Positions 25,701 to 36,454 of a stretch of 64,000 nucleotides of DNA are shown one piece after another (within the stretch, counting starts at the first letter, position 1; every line of letters starts with the position of its first letter). The notes under the pieces were generated by a model. That model made no database searches, had not been told where the DNA came from, and saw only the letters and a program-made list of their open reading frames with translations. A program made the translations under genes and the position numbers. Source of the DNA: Nepenthes gracilis. Taxonomy: Eukaryota; Streptophyta; Magnoliopsida; Caryophyllales; Nepenthaceae. The stretch lies in NCBI GenBank assembly GCA_033239525.1, contig BSYO01000003.1, forward strand, positions 21,345,716 through 21,409,715. Direction: 5' to 3'.

Positions 25701-28700
25701 GTATAGAAATAGGGAGAGTTTTTAACCAAGAACGCTATCCCATTGTCTATTTTCGTGAAAAGTTGAATGGTGCTAAGTAATAATACTCTACTCATTATAA
25801 GGAGTTGTATGCAATGGCACAAGCATTACATTACGGCACAATTACTTGTTATATTAGGTTTTTGTTCTTTACTCTAACCATGAAGCTTTTCATTTTCTTA
25901 ACTTCCAAAGGAAATTGAATCATACACATGGCTGATGGGTTGAATATTTATAAGCTTATTCTTTCATCTTAAAATATAATAAATGAGTCGAGAACTAAGC
26001 GACAGATGCATTAAGCCATCAAGTATCTTTGTTATCCGTTGTTCAAGTTAAAATTCTCACATTTGAAAGACTTAAGGAAGAATATGAGTCTTGTCTTGAT
26101 TTCAGTAAGATTTTTTTAGCTTTATAGAATGGACTGGCAAACACTATAGAGGATTTTTGCATTCAAGATAAATATTTATTTCGGATTAATAAATTTTGCA
26201 TCCCTAGTATGTCTGTTCAAGATTTCATAGTTTGGGAGATTTATGCCGGTAGCCTATCTAGCTATTTGGACATGATAAAATAATAGAGGAGATTGAGTGA
26301 CAATTTTGCTAGCCCAATCTGAAGAAAGATGTAGTGGAGATAGTACTTATCGAATATGCCAACTTGCAAAGTATAAAAAGCAAGACATTGACCTTTATGC
26401 CCCATTTCCTGGACCTTGTTACATCTTGTAGAATAAGAGTATAGACTTTGTATTGGGACTTCCATGTAACCTGAAGAAACATGACTTCATTTTTGTTATT
26501 GTGGATCATTTTTTTTAAATGATCTACTTCATTCATTGTAATAGAACTTCTAATACTTTTTGAGTTTTTAGACTTTATTTTAATAAGATTGTCAAGTTAT
26601 ATGATTTTTTGAGATTATTGTCTCTCTAATAGAGATTGTTTTACCGATCACTTTTGGAGGATCCTGTGGCATATGGCTAGTATCAAACTAAAATTTTTCA
26701 CTGTCAACCACCCTCAAATAGATTGTCAAACAGAAATTGTTAATCAGAGTTTAGAAAACTTATTAAGATGTTTGATTTAAGAAAATCTTGAGAATTAGGA
26801 CTTGATTCTTCCTATGGTCTAACTTGCATAATAGGTCTATAGGTATGAGCCTATTTGAGACTGTGCATGGTTAAGAACCTAGAAAATCATTAGATCTTAT
26901 CCCAATATCTTTGCATGCTAATGTGTCCAAGTCAGTTGAAGTTTTTACATAACACTTTCATGAATAGTTTATGTTTATTGGGGATGGAGCGGTCCAGTAT
27001 TTGTTCACTATGTTAGATGACTAGATTTCGAGAATGTTTGGATTTCTAAAGAGATACTCCAACAATTAGATCCAGATGTTTTGGAGTTCTAGCAGAGTCA
27101 ACAAAATCGACCATCACCAAGCCTGAGCTTCTCTCACTCAGGACGAGTTAGTAGTTCTATTAGATTTCAGTCACTACTCACACATGTTTAGAGGCGCCAG
27201 AGAAGAGTTTCACAACTGCATAGCTTGTAGTTTGGGAATTTACAACAAAAGTCTTGTTCAACGGGGTCAAGTCCCAACAATCTTGGGAGAGTTGATGTGG
27301 CTATTGTAGATATTTTAAAATTAGAAATATTTTATTTTATATGATTTTGCTTATTGATTTTATAATATATTAGAGATTTTCAAGATATTTTAATTAGAAA
27401 ATTATGTTATATTTTATTTTATTATTTTTTTATTTTGAGATATCGTTAATTCAAAAATTATGTTTATTTTCTAATTAGCCTAGGAGTGAGGGACCTCCAT
27501 GTAAGAGCCCTAATTCTATTGTTGGAGGAATGATTGATAAAATTGAATTGATGTTAAAAGTTGTAGTTGTCCTTTATTCTGGGGTAATCTCTGTTTTTCT
27601 TCTCTTTTTCTCTTCCCCTTTCTTTCCTTTTCTCCAATTTCTTCTTCTTTTCTTTCCTTATTTTCCCTTCCCTGCATCACAGAGGGTGTGAGGGCAATTG
27701 TGCTCTATTTTTGTTTTGAAGGGAGTACTCAAACTCATTATGATTTGGGGGAGGAATGTAGTGATTGAGTGCTAAATAATTGTCTTATTTTAAAGAACAT
27801 CCATTTAGAAATTTGACATTTTCATGTCTATTGTCTTAATCTGCTCTCTTTTCTCTCTCTTTTCATAGAGGCTTGGGTAACTAAGGAGAATGAAATGTTC
27901 CCCATGGCGGTTTTCCACTCTATGAGTTCAGTTTGATAATTTTTTTTTTTTTTTTTTTGACAGTGGATCTTTGAGTTTTTACTCTGCGAGATGGGTATTT
28001 TCATATTTGGAAATCAGTAGTCTATGCTAGCACCCAAGCAAGTTTCTCTAGTAACTTGAATTATAATTTTGCATTTTTCTTTCATTTTATTCACTTTGAT
28101 ATTGATAAAAATGAGTTCCTCTATTTTCCCATACGCTTCCATCTATCTTGTGATTTAGTTGACGCCTATGGGCTCTTCTAATATCAAATACATGAGTTTT
28201 GTTTTTTTTTTTTTTTGGCTGAATATATTTATGAGCTTTCTTCCAGGATGTACAAATCACTGATTTGAATAATGTAAGGCATAAAACGTCAAGCTTCATT
28301 CTTTCATTGGGCTTTAGGAAACTTTGTAATACATAGATCCTAGAACATTTAGCTCATAATGTTTCCTTTGCTTAACTCTTCCTTTGATTCTGGGTTTATT
28401 TTGCTTCTGTAACTGATCTTTGAAAAAAGAAAGAAAAAGCTATGCTTTCATTAACATGTCTTCCTGTCTCAGTCACAAACAATGATTTGTGGTGGCTTAA
28501 TTTTTACCCTCTCTTTCAACCGAAATTGGGGTTTGCATTGCTTTAGTTCAAAATATTGTTCCATCTATGTTTCATCCCAGTTTGGCTCATTTTGTATTTG
28601 TATATCTTTCCCCCAATTTTCTGCATGGATCTTGTTACATTTAGCTCTTCTCTTTCACCATTTCGATACGTCAAAGAGATCCTGTTAGAGGTATAGATGA

Positions 28701-30169
28701 TTATGTAGTGTCATTTGTCCTTCTCTATTCACAATATCAGGATGATGAATGGAAATGTTGCTTATTGTTAAATGTATGCTGTCTTTCCCCTGAAATACAG
28801 TGAAACTGTTTCTGGAAGTTGAACCCATGTCCTCCTTGTCACGAGTTAGCTATTAGGCCAGTCAGTGCTGTATGAAGTGATGTCTTGGGTGGTTATATAT
28901 GAGATGTAAAAAAATTGCAGTGGCGGAGATAAAAATGTTGAAATGGATGCATGATCACCTAAGAATAGGTAGGATTCAAAATAATGTTATGCGGGAGAAA
29001 ATGTATGGTCATTTTGCACGGACATTATTTTTGTGGCTTGAACTTGTGACTTTCTTGTCCCAAGTTGGTTATTGGGCCAGCTGTGCTATATTATGCCACG
29101 TGTTGGGCTGTTATATTTGGGCAGATGGCAAAAATGGCAGTGGCAGAGGTGAGGAGCACACGCAGGACTCGGAGTCCTATTTACTAGTTTGAGATGCTTT
29201 TACCATTCAACATGATCTTTTTATGTATCTCCTGAATCTTCTTTCAAGAGATCATTACATGGCCATGGATGATGAACCAGACTTGAGACCTATCTTGTAC
29301 AAGCAATTTCCTCTGTTCCTTTATTCCCATTTGAACTTCTCTCACCAGATAATGAAAATGTTACTTCTAATTATTACATTACATTATATTCCGTTCGATG
29401 CAACCAAATCAGAGAGAGGGAGGGAGAGAGAGAGAGAGAGAGAGTTTTTCAAGAAATTTCATACTCGAATGAGGACTTGCAAGATCTTCACAAGTTGACA
29501 TTTCATAGTTGCTATCAGCATGAACTTTTTGTTATTTTGTGTTTCCCTCGATCCAGCAACCCAATGGTGTAGTCAAGTGGGGAGAGCATAAATGGGTTGT
29601 AAAGATAAGATACAGATTTAATTCCTGAACAGATGATTTTGCAATTGTGGATAAATTTACAAAACATGATGAACCACGAGAAGAGAGAAGTTTTAGTAAC
29701 ATTCTCGGATGACACAACTTCCAAATTAAACAGTCCGCACAAAAAAATAAATGAATGTCCGAAGAGTGACCCTATAATACTAGTAAGACACGATGTTTCA
29801 ATTATAGGTGCAAATCAAATTATGGAATATCCTGATTTTGCCTTGCAGGTGGATGCAGTGGTTTACCTGGTAGATGCTTATGACAAGGAGAGGTTTCAAG
29901 AGTCGAAAAAGGAGCTGGACGCGCTTCTCTCCGATGAGGCGCTCACCAGTGTTCCGTTTCTTATCCTGGGCAACAAAATCGACATACCATATGCTGCCTC
30001 GGAGGATGAGCTGGCCTACAGCCTCGGCCTGACAAGCTGCACTACCGGCAAGGGGAAGGTAAACCTCGCAGACTCGAATGTCCGGCCCCTCGAAGTGTTC
30101 ATGTGCAGCATCGTGCGGAAGATGGGCTATGGCGAAGGTTTCAAGTGGCTCTCGCAATACATCAAGTAG
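13799..30169 (+). CDS. SAR1: SAR1 GTPase, small GTP-binding protein of COPII vesicle budding
   Basis: Join 13799-13927, 14475-14606 and 29849-30169; all junctions are GT..AG and the product is 193 residues, the normal plant length. SAR1 binds the ER membrane in its GTP form and recruits Sec23/24 and Sec13/31 to start COPII coat assembly. The protein starts MFLWDWFYG, the hydrophobic N-terminal helix that inserts into the ER membrane. Visible motifs are the P-loop GLDNAGKT at 27-34, DLGGH at 70-74 (His74 is the switch II residue), NKID at 129-132, and the end SQYIK. Position 4 is Trp where many plant copies have Phe or another hydrophobic residue. Intron 1 is 547 bp; intron 2 is about 15.2 kb and holds element 3. 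The first two exons are AT-richer than exon 3. All key residues are intact, so I consider it functional. The start is fixed by the conserved N-terminus. Confidence 0.95.
14607..21890 (+). other. First half of the giant SAR1 intron 2
   Basis: No gene can be supported here. It is AT-rich with frequent stops. It holds a poly-G run (15061-15072), long A-tracts at about 16660-16680 and 18020-18041 that look like retroposon tails, a segment rich in ATATCGATAT-type inverted words (15900-16120), and a GGTT/CCAGTT-rich segment (20100-20230). Short open frames (for example 16897-17262 on -, 17543-17815 on +) show no recognisable domain. Old, unrecognised transposon remnants are likely. Confidence 0.5.
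21891..22280 (+). repeat. 5' LTR of element 3
   Basis: It starts TGACGTGG and ends TTGCATCA. It matches 27293-27679 with many small differences but the same order of blocks, including a pyrimidine-rich end (TTTCTTCTTTCCTT type) before the CA terminus. Confidence 0.82.
23340..23935 (+). pseudogene. gag: gag of element 3 (broken)
   Basis: Readable capsid fragments (for example [24 protein letters not shown] around 23490-23570) resemble the Gag of plant Ty3/gypsy elements, in which a conserved NRFxxGLxxDxR segment precedes a zinc knuckle. The knuckle (FNCKVFGHN) is at about 23788-23815 and again at about 23863-23890 because of an exact duplication. The first knuckle cysteine is a tyrosine and a stop lies between the histidine and the last cysteine in the frame I read. 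Several other stops occur. Confidence 0.65.
23746..23895 (+). repeat. Exact 75-bp tandem duplication covering the zinc knuckle of element 3
   Basis: 23746-23820 and 23821-23895 are identical base for base. The unit is 25 codons long and includes the zinc-knuckle segment of gag. The identity contrasts with the many mutations elsewhere in the element. Confidence 0.95.
24166..27240 (+). pseudogene. pol: pol of element 3: protease, RT, RNase H, integrase (broken)
   Basis: Protease is readable at 24173-24400 (CKIIMDSDN, then [11 protein letters not shown] and [16 protein letters not shown]); the active-site glycine after DS is replaced by Asp. RT runs from about 24780 to 25330. It includes TPKKD, the segment from [11 protein letters not shown] to KIDLKSNYH, and the catalytic box [10 protein letters not shown] (about 25243-25275) with Asn at the second Asp. 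RNase H remnants follow (about 25440-25990). Integrase runs from about 26190 to 27240, with a decayed HHCC zinc region and an [13 protein letters not shown] core end (about 26710-26750). Stops interrupt all domains. Confidence 0.75.
27293..27679 (+). repeat. 3' LTR of element 3
   Basis: It starts TGATGTGG and ends CTGCATCA, and is the partner of 21891-22280. The differences between the two LTRs indicate an old insertion. Confidence 0.82.
27680..28900 (+). other. SAR1 intron 2, between element 3 and a LINE remnant
   Basis: AT-rich intron DNA without a recognisable gene. It holds a T-tract at about 27940-27960 and another at about 28200-28217. 28815-28890 looks like a decayed, reverse-oriented tRNA-derived SINE segment (TTGAACCCATGTCCTCCTTGTCACGAG start), with a second similar piece at about 29037-29120. 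Confidence 0.4.
28899..29030 (+). mobile_element. Fragment of a LINE reverse transcriptase C-terminal region
   Basis: The frame reads [20 protein letters not shown] followed by a conserved N-x-R-x-K pattern. It resembles the VAEMRMLRWM..H segment found after the RT domain of plant RTE-type LINEs, from memory. Only about 40 residues are recognisable, and no 5' part or tail was identified. Confidence 0.45.
29411..29445 (+). repeat. GA microsatellite in SAR1 intron 2
   Basis: A run of AG dinucleotides, interrupted near its start by GGG. Confidence 0.9.
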
Positions 30170-30819
30170 GGGAGTGAGTTCTTTTTCAGCAGGGAAACTG
30201 CTATAGGCACAAACAATGGGGCCAAAGAAGCTTTGCCTGTTTGTACTCATTTGAATGATTTGGAATTGGACTTTAGTATAGAGCCGACTTATCTTACATG
30301 CCATTATATCTATTCATTTGTGCTGGTAAAACCGTATTAATATAGATAGATGGATAAATGTTGATTCATCAAAAAGGATATTCGAAAGGTGTGTCCAGGA
30401 TATTTTCTTCAAAGTTGGATACCATTCATATTTCGTGCCTTTGAAATCGCTGGGCTGTATTTGATATGCGTAGTCTAGTCGAAGATTGTTGTTTTCTTGG
30501 TGGACAGTGGCTATTCACTTTCCTGTTGCTTGTGCCATTGTCATTGGGTAGAATGCTTTGTGTTGGCGATCAAAGGTTGCTTTTGTTATGCCTATTATTT
30601 TTGCTAGTGGTCACATATATTATTCTACGTATGAAATTACTTATTTTTCATTTTATAGGGTGGATGCCTTTTTGAATATTTTTTATGTACTTCTCTAAAT
30701 TTTTTCGGTAGAACACTCAACTGGTCTTGCGTATAAATAAAATGTATTGAAACTTATGATATAATAAAGGATCATAATTTTATATATTTTGATCTATGAT
30801 TGGCAAGAAAACATCTCCG
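30170..30819 (+). other. SAR1 3' UTR and the space between convergent genes
   Basis: The region follows the SAR1 stop codon and ends at the stop of the DUF4228 gene, which is transcribed toward it. A possible poly(A) signal for SAR1 is the AATAAA at about 30737. The DUF4228 3' UTR must also fall here on the - strand, so the transcript ends may overlap. The short open frame at 30466-30675 is leucine-rich low-complexity and unlikely to be coding. Confidence 0.5.
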
Positions 30820-31434
30820 CTAGAATTTATCAACAATTTTCCGACGCAGAAATAGCCAATGAGAGACCCTTTTCTCAGCATCCTTTTCCCTTATAGAATC
30901 CAAACTAGGCTTCCACGTCCTCCTCCCTGAAAGCTGCCTACTCAAGTAATCTGGCCCTCCAACCAAACCTTCCGTCACGTCAAAGTCTGCTTTCTTCTCC
31001 TCGTTCCCTAAACCCTCCGCGACGGCCAACTTTTCCCCTTCACCTACCGCAAACCTCCGACCGTATTCGCCGCTGGCTGGGCAAGGAGAAAACAGAGCGA
31101 GAAGCTTAGAAGAGAACGACGTGGATGAAGATCTCAGTACCGAGTTTGCCCTGAGAAGAATCTGATGGGCTTCCTGCGACGACAATGCAAGCGGCTTTCC
31201 TCGCCTGATTGGAACCATGAGATAGAATTTTCGAACCTCCAACAGCTTGTCGGCCGGCAATGGGGTTATCCTTGTGCCTGGTGCGGCTGATTTGAGTTCG
31301 ATCACTGCTTGTTGTGGGTACTCCAGCATTAGCTCTGCGACTGTCGGGGGCGTGTCGAATTCATGGATTCTGCCATCCGGAAAGATGACTTTTCCGGTGG
31401 TTTCCGACCGAAGGAGGGAGATATAGTTTCCCAT
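30820..31434 (-). CDS. DUF4228 (PADRE) domain protein
   Basis: An intronless gene of 204 residues. It starts MGNYISL, a likely N-myristoylation signal (Gly2), then TGKVIFPDGRIHEFDTPPTVAELML, the N-terminal hallmark of the plant-specific DUF4228/PADRE family, followed by KFYLMVP(I)RRGKPL at about residues 88-102. The middle (about 105-150) is Ser/Glu-rich and probably disordered. The C-terminus is basic (RRTWKPSLDSI..., ending RRKIVDKF), as common in the family. Members are often induced by stress or pathogens; the biochemical role is not established. The start is supported by the MGN motif. On the - strand a TTAAATAA box lies about 85-95 bases upstream (31518-31525), a plausible TATA. The gene is GC-richer than its AT-rich surroundings. 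It converges with SAR1. Confidence 0.88.
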   Translation of the reverse strand: MGNYISLLRSETTGKVIFPDGRIHEFDTPPTVAELMLEYPQQAVIELKSAAPGTRITPLPADKLLEVRKFYLMVPIRRGKPLALSSQEAHQILLRANSVLRSSSTSFSSKLLALFSPCPASGEYGRRFAVGEGEKLAVAEGLGNEEKKADFDVTEGLVGGPDYLSRQLSGRRTWKPSLDSIREKDAEKRVSHWLFLRRKIVDKF

Positions 31435-33763
31435 GGTAGAGACGGGAAAGGAGAAGAAGATTGGATTAACGGAGCAGAAGATGAGAGATTTGAGATGAAG
31501 AATGGCCAGTGAGGTGCGTTATTTAAGATATGAACTTTTTTATTTTTTTTTCCCGGAGGGGCGGGGAAGGAGTTGGTTAAACAGATCCATGCTACGGAGG
31601 TGGACTTGGCAATAACTAAACAACTCATTTTAGTTTTTGGAAAACATTTATTTAAGTGATATTTTTTAAAATATTATTAAATAATATAATATTATATTTA
31701 TATAATTACAACAACAACGTATATAAAAGTATATAAATTAATTATTATCACATTAAAATGAGTATTTAGAGAGCGTTAGAATAATAATTTTGTAGCATTA
31801 CTTTTTTTTTAAGTTATTTTGGGTCCAGTAAACATTATAAATTAAGTAAAATTAAATATCTAAATGTATAAAATTATAATTTCAGATGTAATCATAATAA
31901 TTACATTATTTATGGCTCATATAATATCTAAGCAAATGTCATTGCAACTCTAATTGACAGGCTGGGTGAATATTATGTCAAATAAAAAAAAATATTCTAG
32001 AGATATATTTAAATATTATTATTATTTATTTATTGTTATATAAAACATTAATATTAAAAATAATGTTCTCCTCCGTAAAATGAGCCCTCGAAGACCTAAC
32101 TTTAAAAAAGGAAGTCAAGAACAGTTCAACTATTTTACATTGGTGAGGAGAACCGTTCAACTATTAACCATACTAACTAATCATTAAATATTTGTTGATG
32201 CAACGTTACGCCGGATGATGTTTTGACAATCCAACCGTTGGATTAATAAAAATAAACTCACAAACTAGTTTGCCAAGCTCTGTTATGATATTTGGGCTCC
32301 GTCAAGTCAATTCGTCCAAATAATAATAATAATAATAATATCAAATTAGTACCTTATAATTTTATCTTTCTATAATAATAAAAACACCCAATAATAAATT
32401 TATATAGAATATAATGTTCGTTGGGAAACCCGTTCGTACATTCTCAAAACCTCAGACCGGGCTAATTGGACTTTCAATACATGTTGTTATGGGGTCTATT
32501 ACCTACAAATTATAATGGCTAGCAATACTATAATACCATAGAATAGAATTTAATAAATGTCACGTAGTTTAGTAGTAGCTATTGAAAGGTATATATATAT
32601 TTAAAAAAAATAAAAATAAATATGCTTTAAGTCTGATCAATTATTAATATATACAATTATTATATATTTTTTGAGTAATTAGTTCATAAAATATGCATTG
32701 AAATAATGATCTAGCAAGTACCCGTTTAATGGCTTTTTTTGGTTAATTATATAAGATTAACTTTCATTTTACATAGAACCGCAAAGAAGAGCACTTTGCG
32801 ACCTATGCTGGTTTAAGACTCGTAAGAATAATATATTTGGCACATCTATACTTTGGATGATATTATTTTCTATCAATAACTTTATTAATAGTATATGTTT
32901 ATAATTTGTTTATATTCTATTATATTTAGTTGTATTGAAACAATTCCTTCAAAGGAAGGTAAGTTATCAAATATTGGTACCGAATCCTTTATATTAATGT
33001 CGCCCAGCGCCAGCTACTCTCACCAATTTGCTCTTAAAACATCTCCTTACTTAAACTTTATTAATTCTTCCACTTTACGTAACTTTTTCTTCACCTTACA
33101 AGTAGCGATTGGATTTGGTCAACCAAGGTATACCGAACTGTGGCACTAAAAATCCAAAATCACATGCACTGCTGATACCATTACAAATCAGCTGACCCGG
33201 CCTGAACCGACAACGCATAAAAATTTAAACATAAGGTACTCATCAACAATCCAACGTGAATAAATAATTTATAATAAATATTAAATTTTTCAAGATGTGA
33301 AATAATATAAATGTTCATAGTATCAAAACTGTTAGGAATGTAGTCTTGATAAAATATCTAAAAACAGATAAAACAACTAAAGAGTCTTGCAATATCTCAT
33401 TATAAAACCAATATCTCATTATAAAACCTCTAGACTCATGAGATCATTTTTACTTAAAATTTTCATAGCAAATTTATGGCATTTTCTAACTCACTATTGA
33501 CATTATTTACTTTGAAATCAATAAAATAAAATGTTGAACCAAATATCCAATAAATAATTATAATTAGCAATACTGAAATATAATAATATTAAATATATAC
33601 AGAACTAATAACAATATGTAATAAACCAACAATCATATAAGACTTAATATCATGTCATAATCATAACTTAAAAATTAAAACACAACTGAAAATTGAGAAT
33701 GCAATTAGGATTTTACCAAATTTAAATATCAATATAGATATGGGTTCCACTCTAATCTATTTT
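31435..33763. other. AT-rich intergenic DNA between the DUF4228 gene and element 2
   Basis: It includes the DUF4228 promoter (about 31435-31600 on -). The rest has no gene. I see an AAT microsatellite at about 32321-32341, a direct repeat AATATCTCATTATAAAACC at about 33391 and 33410, and on the - strand a TGGTATCAG word near 33170-33180 that might be an old primer-binding site. Confidence 0.6.
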
Positions 33764-33768
33764 AACAT

Positions 33769-34798
33769 TGTTGGGTCCCATGTCCTGGCCCATGAGACAG
33801 GCCCAGGCCCACGAAGCAGGTCGCGGCCCATGAGAGGATCAGAAGCCCACGTGAGGCAGCAAGCCCAACCCAAGGGGCGACTGGCGCAAGCCCACAACGG
33901 AAGGAGGCAACGGTAACCTGCGGCGCATTAAATGCGTCGCGAATGAGACAAAAAAAAGGCGAAAAAGGCTAGCCAGAGGCGTGGGTGGCCAGCAGCCAAC
34001 GCCACTGCCGTCTGCAGACGGCCAACCAATCCCCGCTCAGGGAAAATCGGGCGTGGTCAGCAACGCTTAGCAGCGTGCCAAGCACGGTAACAGGGCAGCC
34101 GGCGTGACCGGCGGTCCATGACAGCGACCAGTGGCGCAATGACCCAAGCAACGGGCGTTTTGGCTCCCAAGAGTCCAACGGTGTGAGGCGTATACAAACC
34201 CTCACACCCCACAGAGAAAGGGATCTTTTCGATCATCTGGGAACTTCTTTTCGATCTTCTTCATCCTTTCCATCATTTTGAGACCTTGAACTCCTCGATC
34301 AAACTACGATCCTCACTGAACATTGCTTCAAGTGTCATTGATCATCTTCCTTCCCTTTCTCTAAAAACACAAGAGTGACGAGTCAAAGCAGAGCATTGCC
34401 TCATCTAGCTGACTCGCTCACCATCCCAGCATCCTCTGAGATCACGGGAAAGTTAGCCACCCGCTGCGGTGCATTACGGAAGCTAGGCCTTCCAACACCT
34501 GCTCACTACATTTCTCCACATCATCGCATAAGCACTTCTACGCTTTCACAGCATTTCTCCGCGCACCACCTTAGCGTGCGCCATTTCCGTTCATTGCGGG
34601 AATATTACTGACTTGAGCGTCGGAACGGCCTCGGTGGGAGAAATCCTGCCAGACCCTTCACCTCTTGTTTGTTGTTTGTGTTGTGCAGGTCCAGGTTCAT
34701 AGAGACGGAGACCGGACCCTTCTTCCGGAGCGACCGCAAGCTTAGGAATCCGGGCTCCACGATCCGTCACGACGACAACCTTGGGCCGGGGCGCAACA
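33769..34798 (+). repeat. 5' LTR of element 2
   Basis: 1030 bp, TG...CA. It closely matches 45920-46951. The likely TATA box reads TATACAAA at about 34191, changed from TATAAAAA in the 3' LTR. CTCACACCCCACAGA follows the box in both. Confidence 0.95.
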
Positions 34799-34864
34799 TT
34801 GGCGCCGTCTGAAATCGACAATAAGCCAAGTGTCTTTTCCCATCCAAAGAATCAACAACTGAAA

Positions 34865-36454
34865 ATGGTGAACACCCGAGCACAAACTAGTGCTCCTGCG
34901 GTGGAAGTCACCGCCCAAGGAGAAGTTCCCCTCGCAGGGAACCAAACAAACAACCAACCGGAGCCTGAAGTCCGCCGCCTGGCAGCGGACATAGATCTTT
35001 TGAAGGAGGTCCTCCTCGCCGTGTGCGCGAACACCGGGACTGCCTGGCTTGGGACTGCTCCCCCCGCGGCCCAAGCCTCCACCTCCAAGAGAGAAAGGCG
35101 TCGAGAGGCCGCTCGCAGGAGGCGAGCAAACCGTCTCGACCGCACGGCAGCCTAAGCTGCACCAAGTGGGGATGGCCAGAACGAGGCGGAAAGCCATCCC
35201 GCCGATGACGACAGGGAGGACAGCCCCGAAGGGCGCAACCCCCACAACTCGCATGGCAACAGGAGGCCACCCGCCGTAGGCTCCAACGGCGAACGCGCCT
35301 CTCAGGCGGAGAGTCGCCACCCTCGACGAGCCCAGACGCACCTCCAGGGGAACACGGAGCTCCGTGACGTCCTTAATGCGCGAAGAGGCTCTACGGACCC
35401 TTCGATGGAGGAGAAAGTCAAGGTGTTGTGGGATACCCTGCACAAGGAGAAACCCACGCCCTCCTCCGCCGACCTCCGTAGATCGCCCTTCGCCATGGAC
35501 TTGCGGACGCAACAGTTGCCGAGCAAGTTCAAAATGCCGGTACTGGAGGGATACGACGGAAGCAAGGACCCGATGGACCATCTCAACTGCTTCCTCACCC
35601 ACCTCTCTCTGCAAGGGGCAAGCGAGGCCCTGATGTGCCAGTGCTTCCCCGTCACCCTCAGGGGTGACGCGCTACTCTGGTTCCACGGCCTCCCCCCGAA
35701 CTCTATACGCTCGTTCGACGAGCTTGCCGACTTCCTTCCCGAGCGCCTCACCTCCAGCGGGAGGGAGGAGAGACAACCCTGGCACCTGGTCCGCCTCCGA
35801 CAGAGACAAGATGAGAGTCTGAAGCGGTTCCTGGACCGTTTCATCACTGAGGCGAGGCGGATCACCCACCTCTCCGACGAACTGAAGCTCAACGCCTTCA
35901 TCGCCACTCTGGCGGCGGGGGATTTCTTCAAGCATCTATCGCACCAGCGCCCTCAGACCTTCCGAGAGGCTGAGACCATTGCTCGGGCGTACATCACGGC
36001 CGAAGAGGCCAACGAGGCGAAGCGCCCCGAGAGAGTGGACTGGCCCCCGGAAGCCCCTCGAGCTTCAGGAGGGAGAAAGAGGGACAGCGACGGCCGCTTC
36101 TCGGGCGCCGGCAGCCCGGCCCCTTGGGGCCTGGCTGGGGATTACAACGGGACCTCTCGGCCCCCAACGAGCAGCGCGCGCAAACATCCCGATGCGATCC
36201 GGGATGAAAAATTCTTCAAGTGGCCAAAAACGCCCAAGGGTCCAGGCGGCGCAGACTGCATCTTTGCCCGGTACCATCGCTCTAGGGCACTCGGCGGGAA
36301 CCCGCGCACCTACTGCAGCGGGGAGATTGAGATCCGATCAGCGCGGACACTTGAAGCGGTTCGTGAAAGGTTCGGGTCGGGAGCACTGCTCCCTCCGACA
36401 GTGAACCAGCGAGCCTCAGGGGCTCGCCGACGGCGACCGGCGTGGTTCACATGA
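34865..36454 (+). pseudogene. gag: gag of element 2 (one premature stop)
   Basis: One reading frame of 530 codons runs from ATG 34865 to the stop at 36454, broken only by TAA at 35153-35155. The two halves (34865-35152 and 35156-36451) are in the same phase. The N-terminal part is Arg-rich (KRERRREAARRRR at about 35088-35127). The capsid-like part contains VLEGYDGSKDPMDHL, WFHGLPPNSI and AEEANEAKRPE. The zinc-knuckle region at about 36250-36330 no longer shows a clean CCHC; comparison with element 1 (1675-1720) suggests small frame-changing indels there. Gag would form the particle shell. It overlaps the pol frame by 13 bases. Confidence 0.82.

Larger units (their letters stand above)
21891..27679 (+). 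mobile_element. Ty3/gypsy LTR retrotransposon (element 3), chromovirus-like, inside SAR1 intron 2
   Basis: Two similar LTRs of about 390 bp (21891-22280, 27293-27679) flank gag and pol remnants in the same orientation as SAR1. After the 5' LTR, 22284-22296 resembles the tRNA-Met primer-binding site (TTTGGTATTAAAACC). The flanks are CAGAT (21886-21890) and CAGAG (27680-27684), a target duplication with one changed base. 22281-23340 is a non-coding leader with GA-rich tracts. The RT/integrase sequence resembles the chromovirus branch rather than Tat. Stops are frequent, so the element is dead. At about 5.8 kb it adds over a third of the intron length. Confidence 0.85.

Noticed and set aside
33165..33215. 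TGGTATCAG on the - strand as a primer-binding site
   Set aside because: Only nine bases fit and I could not find a matching LTR pair around it.
34742..35614. Long open frame of 290 codons on the - strand over the gag region of element 2
   Set aside because: It is a shadow of the GC-rich gag frame; composition is Arg/Gly/Val-rich and there is no domain. It crosses the LTR edge and primer-binding site.
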